Origin: Oceanospirillaceae bacterium
Lineage (GTDB): Bacteria; Pseudomonadota; Gammaproteobacteria; Pseudomonadales; Balneatricaceae
Assembly (NCBI GenBank): GCA_013215445.1
Contig: JABSRA010000038.1
Coordinates: 1 to 44,476 of the forward strand
Reading direction: 5' to 3'
DNA length: 44,476 bases
The notes under the pieces were generated by a model that was not told where the DNA came from, did not search any database, and saw nothing but the letters and a program-made list of their open reading frames with translations. This document shows, piece after piece, positions 30,584 through 37,430 of this stretch (its first letter is position 1; every line of letters starts with the position of its first letter). A program made the translations under genes and the position numbers.

Positions 30584-30593
30584 TCAAGAAAAA

Positions 30594-31637
30594 TTATGCC
30601 TGATAAAAATGTTGGCTATCTTGCTCAGCCTGGATATCTTTCATCAACATTGCCGATTGAGTTGCATCGTCAACAGAGATCCCCTGCTCAGGGTTAATAC
30701 CCAAACGTTTAAACAGCAACAAATCTTTATTGGTTTCTGGGTTGGGGGTGGTCAACAAGCACTCGCCGTAAAAAATGGAGTTGGCGCCGGCAAAGAAAGT
30801 CATCGCCTGCATTTCATCTGACATTGCCTGACGACCCGCCGAGAGCCTCACATGGGACTTTGGCATCATAATTCGAGCCACTGCTATGGTGCGAATGAAA
30901 ATTAAAGGATCTAAATCTTCAACATTTTCCATTGGCGTACCTGCTACTTTAACCAGCATATTGATCGGTACGCTCTCGGGATGAATCGGCATATTGGCTA
31001 ACTGCATGAGCAAACCTATTCTATCTCCAGCGGTTTCCCCCATGCCCAATATTCCACCGCTACATACTTTCATGCCCGATTCTCGCACATTGTGTAAAGT
31101 ATCTAAGCGGTCTTGGAAGGTTCTCGTGGTGATGATCTTGTCATAGAACTCAGGCGATGTATCTAGATTATGATTATAATAATCAAGCCCTGCCTCGGCT
31201 AATTGATCAGATTTATCCGCATCCAACATACCCAAAGTCATGCAGGTCTCGAGCCCAATTTCTTTGACTCGTTTAACCATATCAACCACATAGGGCATGT
31301 CACGCTCGTGAGGATGTTTCCAGGCAGCACCCATACAAAAACGAGTAGAGCCGGCAGCTTTTGCCTGGCGTGCCTTAGTCACGACAGCTTCCACTTCCAT
31401 TAATCGCTCACGCTGTAACCCCGTGTTGTATCTGGCACTCTGCGGACAGTATTTACAATCTTCAGGACAGGCACCCGTTTTTATCGATAATAAAGTGCTC
31501 ACTTGCACTTGATTAGGGTCGAAATTCTCCCGGTGTATAGTATGCGCCTTGAACAGCAAGTCATTAAAAGATAACTCAAACAATTGCTGAACTTGCTGCT
31601 TGGTCCAATCACTGCGAACTTGTTGGGGGGTTTGCAT
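30594..31637 (-). CDS. bioB: Biotin synthase BioB
   Basis: BioB is the radical-SAM enzyme that inserts sulfur into dethiobiotin. The SAM cluster motif [10 protein letters not shown] (CxxxCxxC) lies near residue 54; the auxiliary [2Fe-2S] cluster ligands fall in later Cys/Arg positions such as GLETCMTLG and [10 protein letters not shown] and SHVRLSAGR. The ATG at 31637 has AAGGAG ten bases upstream and gives 347 residues, as usual; the frame starts nine codons earlier. It heads the bioBFHCD operon and is divergent from comF. Confidence 0.97.
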   Translation of the reverse strand: MQTPQQVRSDWTKQQVQQLFELSFNDLLFKAHTIHRENFDPNQVQVSTLLSIKTGACPEDCKYCPQSARYNTGLQRERLMEVEAVVTKARQAKAAGSTRFCMGAAWKHPHERDMPYVVDMVKRVKEIGLETCMTLGMLDADKSDQLAEAGLDYYNHNLDTSPEFYDKIITTRTFQDRLDTLHNVRESGMKVCSGGILGMGETAGDRIGLLMQLANMPIHPESVPINMLVKVAGTPMENVEDLDPLIFIRTIAVARIMMPKSHVRLSAGRQAMSDEMQAMTFFAGANSIFYGECLLTTPNPETNKDLLLFKRLGINPEQGISVDDATQSAMLMKDIQAEQDSQHFYQA

Positions 31638-31744
31638 GTAAACTATACTCCTTAAACACGGCATCTAAATTTCTATTTTATAACGCCATCATAAAGCCAG
31701 CATCAAATCTGTCAACTTATGATGCTATTTTTAAAGACAACTGT
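31638..31744. promoter_or_regulatory. bioB-comF divergent promoter region
   Basis: These 107 bp must carry the promoters of the bio operon (minus) and comF (plus). They are AT-rich. I could not find a TTGTAAACC-type BirA operator, so biotin control cannot be stated from sequence alone. Confidence 0.4.
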
Positions 31745-32428
31745 ATGCTAATTGATCAGTATTGTGTGTTTTGTGACCTTCGAGTGCCCGGTGGACCAAT
31801 TTGTAGTGCCTGTTTGGCTGATTTACCTCGCTTGGAAAACCCTTGTCTGTGTTGTGCGATAGAGCTGCCTGTCACTAGCAAATATCAATACTGTCGAGCC
31901 TGCCTCTCCAAAGCTCCGCAATTCAAACGTACCTATGCCGCCTTTAGCTATCTATTCCCGATTAATTTACTCATGCCAAAAATCAAACAAGAACAGCAGC
32001 ACTTCCACCTGCAATGGTTGGCACAAGCCCTATTTCAACATTTACGCCACCAAGAGCACTTTTTAAGGCCACAGGCCTTAGTGCCAGTACCCATTTCCAA
32101 ACTTAAAAAAATACGCCGAGGTTATAATCAAACTGAGCAACTAGCTTTACAGCTAGGAAAACTACTAGACCTCAAGTGTGATAGCCAGCTTGTCTTAAAA
32201 ATCAGAGATACTCGCCCCCAGGCAGAACTCAACGCCCGTACCCGCAAGACAAACTTAAAGGCGGCTTTTAGCGCGCGAGAAAACCATTACCAGCATGTTG
32301 CCATTATTGACGATGTGATGACGACAGGTTCTACCGCCAATGAAATAGCCAAAACCTTGCGCGCCTCGGGAATCCAGCAAGTTGATGTCTGGATTTTAGC
32401 CAGAACTCCAGCGCTAAAAAAATCTTAG
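31745..32428 (+). CDS. comF: ComF-family phosphoribosyltransferase-like protein
   Basis: The 227-residue protein has an N-terminal zinc-ribbon region with paired cysteines (CVFC, CSAC, CLCC, CRAC within residues 7-57), followed by a PRTase fold. RGYNQTEQLALQLG is the ComF family motif and VAIIDDVMTTGSTANE the PRPP-binding loop (about residue 187). Homologues act in DNA uptake during transformation or in the use of DNA as nutrient; the catalytic role is not settled. comF beside bioB is a common arrangement in Pseudomonas relatives. Confidence 0.9.
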   Translation: MLIDQYCVFCDLRVPGGPICSACLADLPRLENPCLCCAIELPVTSKYQYCRACLSKAPQFKRTYAAFSYLFPINLLMPKIKQEQQHFHLQWLAQALFQHLRHQEHFLRPQALVPVPISKLKKIRRGYNQTEQLALQLGKLLDLKCDSQLVLKIRDTRPQAELNARTRKTNLKAAFSARENHYQHVAIIDDVMTTGSTANEIAKTLRASGIQQVDVWILARTPALKKS

Positions 32429-32522
32429 CAGCTAGCTCTCACATCCTCAATAACCTAATTAAATTGAGCCCGACGCCAATACTGAGTAAACTGCGTCTTC
32501 ACATTTTACCTTTGAGAGACTG

Positions 32523-33284
32523 ATGTCAACATTAGCCCAAGACTATTGCTTTTCCCCAATTGGTATCATTCAATCACCGTTTACCGAAAAATTTGGTATT
32601 CCCAGACAACCTGGGCTCTGTCCCGCGGTGACATCGACCCTTATTTTTAACGCCCAACATCATCACAGCGATTTATTTTCAGGTCTTGAACACGCTTCCC
32701 ATCTATGGCTGATTTTTGTATTTAGTGAATGTTATGAGCAGCCTTGGAAAGCAAAGGTACGACCACCAAGGCTCGGTGGAAACCAGAAAATGGGGGTACT
32801 CGCTACTCGCTCCCCATATCGGCCCAACCCCATTGGTATTTCCGCGGTAAAAATCGAGCGAGTCTATACAAAAAATGCCGGCACTTATATCGAGGTGTCC
32901 GGTGCCGACTTATTAAACGGTACACCCATTTTAGATATCAAGCCCTACGTACCTTATTCAGACTGTATCGACAGCGCCTCCCATGCACTCGCCGAATCCT
33001 TTACTTCCCTACAACAACCGATGTTCTTCAGCACTCAAGCACAAGCGATCTGTGAACAGCATTTAATCGAATGCGGGGAACAGCTGAGTTTGATTATTGA
33101 GCAAATTCTGCGTTGCGATCCTCGCCCGGCCTACCATAAAGACCACCAGCGAGAGTATGGAATTAGCGTCTACCACTGGAACATCCGCTGGACCATCAGT
33201 ACCCTGCGAATCGACATTCTCTCAATCCACCCGACTTCCACCCATCAACAGCTATCATCAGATACTGTAGACTCGCAACAATAA
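32523..33284 (+). CDS. trmO: tRNA m6t6A37 methyltransferase TrmO
   Basis: TrmO (YaeB, formerly TsaA) methylates N6 of t6A37 in tRNA-Thr(GGU) with SAM, using a class VIII beta-barrel fold. Visible signatures are FSPIGIIQSPFTEKFGIPRQPG at the start, LIFVFSE, RSPYRPNPIGISAVKIE (around residue 100), and GADLLNGTPILDIKPYVPYSD. The length of 253 is slightly above E. coli's 235. It lies between comF and bioA in the same direction. Confidence 0.93.
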   Translation: MSTLAQDYCFSPIGIIQSPFTEKFGIPRQPGLCPAVTSTLIFNAQHHHSDLFSGLEHASHLWLIFVFSECYEQPWKAKVRPPRLGGNQKMGVLATRSPYRPNPIGISAVKIERVYTKNAGTYIEVSGADLLNGTPILDIKPYVPYSDCIDSASHALAESFTSLQQPMFFSTQAQAICEQHLIECGEQLSLIIEQILRCDPRPAYHKDHQREYGISVYHWNIRWTISTLRIDILSIHPTSTHQQLSSDTVDSQQ

Positions 33285-33383
33285 AGGCCAATAATTATCT
33301 CTAATCCAAGCCTCTCGACTATTTCTAACCTTGATGAGCACCCAGCGTGGACTTATTAGTCAGACTTCAAATAAGGAAAACTC

Positions 33384-34661
33384 ATGACTCCTGAACAACT
33401 TGCCTTTGATCGTGAACACCTATGGCACCCCTACACCAGCATGACCAACCCCATGCCCTGCCTTCCCGTCGCTTCGACCCAGGGGATATTTTTAACCTTA
33501 GACGATGGAACGCAATTAATTGATGGCATGTCTTCATGGTGGTCCGCTATTCACGGCTACGGCAATAGTCAATTGAATGCAGCCGCTCATCGCCAAATAG
33601 ACAAGATGTCACACGTGATGTTTGGTGGATTAACGCATGAGCCAGCCATAGAACTGGCTAAAAAACTAATCGCTATCACCCCCGATTCACTGGACAAAGT
33701 ATTCCTCGCCGATTCTGGATCCGTGGCGGTTGAAGTTGCGATCAAAATGGCCCTGCAATACTGGCAGGCCAAGGGAAAGAAACAAAAACATCGCCTCGTG
33801 TCGCTGCGCAATGGATATCACGGAGACACCTTTGGCGCCATGGCCGTGTGCGACCCAGTCAATGGCATGCACGAGATCTTTAGTGACATACTGCCTAAGC
33901 ATTATTTTGCCGACAGCCCCGCGACTAAATTTTCCCAGAACTGGGATCCACAAGACATCCAGTCCCTGCAAGCTATTCTCAGTAAAGAGCACCAAAATAT
34001 CGCAGCGTTAATTTTAGAGCCTATCGTACAAGGTGCTGGCGGAATGCGCATTTACCACCGCGAGTACCTAGTGAAAGCCAGAGAGCTATGTAACCAGTAT
34101 GAAGTATTATTAATCGCCGATGAAATCGCCACGGGATTTGGTCGCACCGGGAAAATGTTTGCCTGTGAACATGCGGGGATCTCTCCTGACATTCTGTGTC
34201 TAGGCAAAGCACTCACGGGCGGCTACCTAACGTTAGCCGCCACACTAACCAGCAAAAACATCGCGGATACCATTTCTAACGGTGGTGCTGGGTGTTTTAT
34301 GCACGGCCCTACCTTTATGGCAAATCCGCTCGCCTGCGCTGTCGCTAATGCAAGTATCGATATACTACTCAATGGGGAATGGCGACAGCAGGTAGCGGCA
34401 ATAGAAAAACAACTAAAGCATGAATTAGCCCCCGCGCTAGCGTTGAGTAATGTCCAAGACGTACGAGTAATAGGTGCTATCGGTGTGATTGAATTAACCC
34501 AACCCGTCGACAGCGTCAAAATCCAACGTCAATTTGTAGAACAGGGTGTATGGGTGAGGCCTTTTGGCAAGCTAGTTTATATTATGCCCGCTTACATTAT
34601 GGATACTGCTAGCCTGAGTAAACTAACCGATGCATTAATCACCGTTATCAAAAATCACTAG
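33384..34661 (+). CDS. bioA: Adenosylmethionine-8-amino-7-oxononanoate aminotransferase BioA
   Basis: BioA makes 7,8-diaminopelargonate, with SAM as amino donor and PLP as cofactor. The 425-residue class III aminotransferase starts HLWHPYTSM, has [32 protein letters not shown], the [22 protein letters not shown] strand and the PLP lysine in [15 protein letters not shown] (near residue 275). AAGGA lies seven bases before the ATG. It sits apart from bioBFHCD, on the other strand, behind comF-trmO. Confidence 0.96.
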   Translation: MTPEQLAFDREHLWHPYTSMTNPMPCLPVASTQGIFLTLDDGTQLIDGMSSWWSAIHGYGNSQLNAAAHRQIDKMSHVMFGGLTHEPAIELAKKLIAITPDSLDKVFLADSGSVAVEVAIKMALQYWQAKGKKQKHRLVSLRNGYHGDTFGAMAVCDPVNGMHEIFSDILPKHYFADSPATKFSQNWDPQDIQSLQAILSKEHQNIAALILEPIVQGAGGMRIYHREYLVKARELCNQYEVLLIADEIATGFGRTGKMFACEHAGISPDILCLGKALTGGYLTLAATLTSKNIADTISNGGAGCFMHGPTFMANPLACAVANASIDILLNGEWRQQVAAIEKQLKHELAPALALSNVQDVRVIGAIGVIELTQPVDSVKIQRQFVEQGVWVRPFGKLVYIMPAYIMDTASLSKLTDALITVIKNH

Positions 34662-34739
34662 ACAAAAGCGATCATTTCTCAGCAAGACCAATGAATATAA
34701 GAAATTTTCCTATGTCTTATTATTGCTCAACTATTATCA

Positions 34740-34888
34740 TATTGCCGTGGATCTCCTATTCACAATAGCAGAATAAGGATGGCTTAAAGCAGGCGCCAGA
34801 GACACAGGTATGTACACATGGATGTATTTTTGCGCAGGGAAAAGGGAGTCAGCAGAGCCTTTGTGATGGATCATAAAGGCTTTTTTTT
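34740..34888 (+). ncRNA. Candidate CsrA/RsmA-titrating small RNA (RsmY/Z-like)
   Basis: Six GGA motifs occur between 34749 and 34870. The one at 34820 lies in the CATGGA hexaloop of a TACA/TGTA stem (34813-34826); the local GTACACATGGATGT is very near the CsrA SELEX consensus RUACARGGAUGU. Another, TAAGGATGGCTTA (34774-34786), can place GGA at a small loop. A strong terminator closes the stretch. Size (about 150 nt) and motif density fit RsmY/RsmZ RNAs. The 5' end is my estimate; no GacA box (TGTAAG-N6-CTTACA) was found, so GacA control is unsupported. Confidence 0.5.
34857..34888 (+). terminator. Rho-independent terminator in the bioA-sfsA gap
   Basis: GCCTTT (34857-34862) pairs with AAAGGC (34875-34880), with an inner TGAT/ATCA stem, followed by eight T. 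It acts on the plus strand only. It is almost 200 bp past bioA, suggesting that it ends a separate short transcript or a long bioA 3' region. Confidence 0.88.
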
Positions 34889-35598
34889 CAGCCTAAAGTA
34901 AGGGGTAGCAATTGGTTTAATCTCAACCTAGTCACTGACATTTTTACATCATAACAGTAGACTTCAACACCCTTCTTCATCACTTCTCTGAGTAGCTGCC
35001 CATAGTGTTTGTCAATTTCATCTGCCACTGTCACCTGCTTAATTTTACTGTGCAGCACACAAAAAACCAAGATCGCCCGCGCGCCGGATTTCAGCATTTC
35101 TGCTAATTCGACTAGGTGCTTCTGCCCCCTTAAAGTAACGGCATCGGGAAATGCCCCCAAATCTTCCTCTAGATGTAATGTCACACTTTTCACTTCTAAG
35201 TAAACATCCGGCAGCCCCTCCTGAGTGAGAAAAAAATCCACCCGGCTACTCTTGCCATATTTCACTTCAGGTTTAATATGCTGATATTCAGCGACTGCAG
35301 ATATCCCTCCCTCAGCTAAACTTCGCGCCACAATTTGGTTTGCCCTGGCAGTGTTTACACAGATAAACCCCTCACCGGAGGCCAACTCCACCAACTCCCA
35401 AGAGTATTGGTATTTTCTTTTACTGTTATCACTTTTAGACAGCCAAATTTTACTGCCCGGTATCGCACAACCGGTCATGGCACCCGTATTGGCACAGTGC
35501 ACGGTTAGCTCATCACCATTATCAAAACGAACATCCGCCAAAAATCTTTTATACCTTTTGAGTAAGGTTGCAGGCACTAAAGCCTTTTCATAATACAT
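34888..35598 (-). CDS. sfsA: Sugar fermentation stimulation protein homologue SfsA
   Basis: A 236-residue SfsA family protein. An OB-like N-terminal domain (LLKRYKRFLADVRFDNG, HCANTGAMTGC) is followed by a nuclease-like domain with the conserved SRVDFFLTQ, VYLEVKSVTL and FPDAVTLRGQKHL motifs, which place the D-ExK metal-site residues. E. coli SfsA binds DNA and affects maltose genes, but its true activity is unclear. I use the ATG at 35598, with AAGG eight bases upstream; the frame extends 15 codons higher. In pseudomonads sfsA also neighbours dksA. Confidence 0.92.
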   Translation of the reverse strand: MYYEKALVPATLLKRYKRFLADVRFDNGDELTVHCANTGAMTGCAIPGSKIWLSKSDNSKRKYQYSWELVELASGEGFICVNTARANQIVARSLAEGGISAVAEYQHIKPEVKYGKSSRVDFFLTQEGLPDVYLEVKSVTLHLEEDLGAFPDAVTLRGQKHLVELAEMLKSGARAILVFCVLHSKIKQVTVADEIDKHYGQLLREVMKKGVEVYCYDVKMSVTRLRLNQLLPLTLG

Positions 35599-35907
35599 AG
35601 ATAACCTTTTACAGATTGAGACAATTCTAGGGTTAATCGACAAGTCATAACAAAATAGTTAATCGAATCTTTTAATCACCTATATAACAATACTTTACAC
35701 GATACTGGATTGAACTAAAAATAAACGTAAAGCCAAACAATACAACCCAGATACATTATTTGCCATTTTTTGAATGAAAAGCTGTTAAATACAAAAAAGG
35801 TCTGGTACTTTCACCCACCTTCCGGGAAGGATGATCATTCAAATATAACTGCAAGGATAGCGCGATTATATCAATCGCCATAATATTCGGAGAGTGAGGC
35901 AGCCAAT

Positions 35908-36339
35908 ATGCCAGACACTAATACAGCAAAATCAGCACGTTTTTCTCCCTATGTGATGAAAAAAGGTGAGGAGTACATGAATGTTCTTCAAAAAGAACAT
36001 TTTCGCAATGTACTGCTACTATGGAAAAAAGAACTCATGGAAGAAGTGGATAGTACTATCACACATCTTCAAGAAGAGGTTACCAGCTACGCTGACCCCA
36101 ATGACCGAGCAAGCCAAGAGGAAGAATTCAATTTAGAGTTACGTACTCGAGACCGTGAACGCAAGTTGATCAAAAAAATCAACGAAGCCATGGACTTCAT
36201 CGATGAAGATGACTTTGGCTACTGCGAGGAGTGCGATATCGAAATTGGTATCCGCAGACTAGAGGCTAGGCCAACTGCGACTCTTTGTATCGATTGCAAA
36301 ACGCTCGCTGAAATAAAAGAAAAACAGAACGGCAAGTAA
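35908..36339 (+). CDS. dksA: RNA polymerase-binding transcription factor DksA
   Basis: DksA enters the RNA polymerase secondary channel and, with ppGpp, controls stringent-response promoters. The 143-residue protein has the coiled coil with tip residues ADPNDRASQEEEFNLELR (Asp pair near residues 65-68) and the complete four-Cys zinc finger CEEC...CIDC (about residues 112-136), ending KTLAEIKEKQNGK. GAGG lies eleven bases before the ATG. The leader (35644-35907) holds a small CCTTC/GAAGG hairpin at about 35819-35831. gluQ follows in the same direction. Confidence 0.96.
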   Translation: MPDTNTAKSARFSPYVMKKGEEYMNVLQKEHFRNVLLLWKKELMEEVDSTITHLQEEVTSYADPNDRASQEEEFNLELRTRDRERKLIKKINEAMDFIDEDDFGYCEECDIEIGIRRLEARPTATLCIDCKTLAEIKEKQNGK

Positions 36340-36374
36340 CTGCATAAGAGTTCGCGCAAGCGGGCTCTATTATT

Positions 36375-37250
36375 ATGTACATAGGCCGATTCGCCCCGTC
36401 CCCGTCAGGGAGATTACATTTTGGGTCTCTATTAGCAGCGCTTGCCAGCTATTTAGATGCTAGAAGCAATCATGGGCAATGGCTGTTGCGGATTGACGAT
36501 ATAGACCCCCCCAGAGAAGCACAAGGTGCTACTCTGGCTATCATAGAGACATTACAGGCATTTGGTCTGCAGTGGGACGGAGAAATCGTCTACCAAAGTC
36601 AGCGCAGTGCAATTTACCAACAAGCGCTCGATCAACTCAAAAAGAATGCCTTAACCTATCCTTGTTGCTGCTCACGCAAAGAGATACTAAAACGTACTGG
36701 CAGCATCATCTATGATAACTACTGTTGGTCACATCCCCCTTCTAAAACCGACAACATTGTCTGGCGCTTCAAAAATAATAGCCGTACTCTCAGCTGGTCC
36801 GACACTATTTTAGGCCATCAATCACTAGACAAAAGTCAGTCAATCGACTTTATTTTAAAACGTCGAGACTCACTGTGGGCCTATCAATTAGCAGTAACCG
36901 TTGATGATGCCGCAATGGGTATCAACCACGTAGTACGAGGCTGCGATTTATTATCCGAGGCGAGCAAACAGTTACTGCTCATCCAAGCACTTAATTTACC
37001 CAAGGTGACTTTTAGCCATATACCCGTGGTGGTCAATAGTCTGGGACAAAAACTCAGCAAACAAAACTTAGCACCGGCTATTACTACCAATCGTATCGGT
37101 TACCAGTTATATTCCGCCTTAGTAATGCTTGGTCAGAATCCTCACCCCAGTCTTAGAAATGCTGACAAAAGCGATATATTGCTGCAGAGTATAGCCAATT
37201 GGGACCCCGCAGCGATCCCCTTAAAATACTCGACCAGCCATAGGAATTAA
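36375..37250 (+). CDS. gluQ: Glutamyl-Q tRNA(Asp) synthetase GluQRS
   Basis: GluQ attaches glutamate to queuosine 34 of tRNA-Asp, using the product of the pathway that QueG completes. It is a truncated GluRS: 291 residues without an anticodon-binding domain. The HIGH-like motif is FAPSPSGRLHFGSLLAAL, with LLRIDDIDPPREA next; zinc ligands are in CCCSRKEI and NYCWSHP; the KMSKS-like motif is GQKLSKQNLAPA. dksA-gluQ is a conserved pair in gammaproteobacteria, with dksA read-through often driving gluQ. Confidence 0.95.
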   Translation: MYIGRFAPSPSGRLHFGSLLAALASYLDARSNHGQWLLRIDDIDPPREAQGATLAIIETLQAFGLQWDGEIVYQSQRSAIYQQALDQLKKNALTYPCCCSRKEILKRTGSIIYDNYCWSHPPSKTDNIVWRFKNNSRTLSWSDTILGHQSLDKSQSIDFILKRRDSLWAYQLAVTVDDAAMGINHVVRGCDLLSEASKQLLLIQALNLPKVTFSHIPVVVNSLGQKLSKQNLAPAITTNRIGYQLYSALVMLGQNPHPSLRNADKSDILLQSIANWDPAAIPLKYSTSHRN

Positions 37251-37259
37251 ACCACCAAC

Positions 37260-37430
37260 ATGCAATTTCACAGACCGTTACTGTTACTGCTAATTGCCTA
37301 TTGGTTATTTTTCCCCGCCATGATTGAATGGTGGTTTCTATTACAAAACGCCCCATTAAACACCTTCATATGCTGGATGGCTTTGATTATGCTGAGCTTT
37401 TTTGTTAACCATAGACGGAAAATACAATAG
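37260..37430 (+). CDS. CbrX-like small hydrophobic protein upstream of cbrA
   Basis: An ATG at 37260 opens a 56-codon frame (MQFHRPLLLLLIAYWLFF...) ending at a TAG whose G is the first base of the cbrA GTG start (TAGTG). Two hydrophobic segments (about residues 6-27 and 36-49) and a basic end (NHRRKIQ) make it a likely membrane protein. In Pseudomonas putida a small ORF, cbrX, overlaps and translationally couples to cbrA; position, size and overlap match. Sequence similarity could not be tested here. It is too short for routine gene callers. Confidence 0.72.
   Translation: MQFHRPLLLLLIAYWLFFPAMIEWWFLLQNAPLNTFICWMALIMLSFFVNHRRKIQ

Noticed and set aside
31638..31744. BirA operator upstream of bioB
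   Set aside because: No TTGTAAACC-type inverted repeat with the proper spacing was found.
34640..34740. GacA box for the Rsm-like RNA
   Set aside because: No TGTAAG-N6-CTTACA element was seen upstream, so GacS/GacA control is not claimed.
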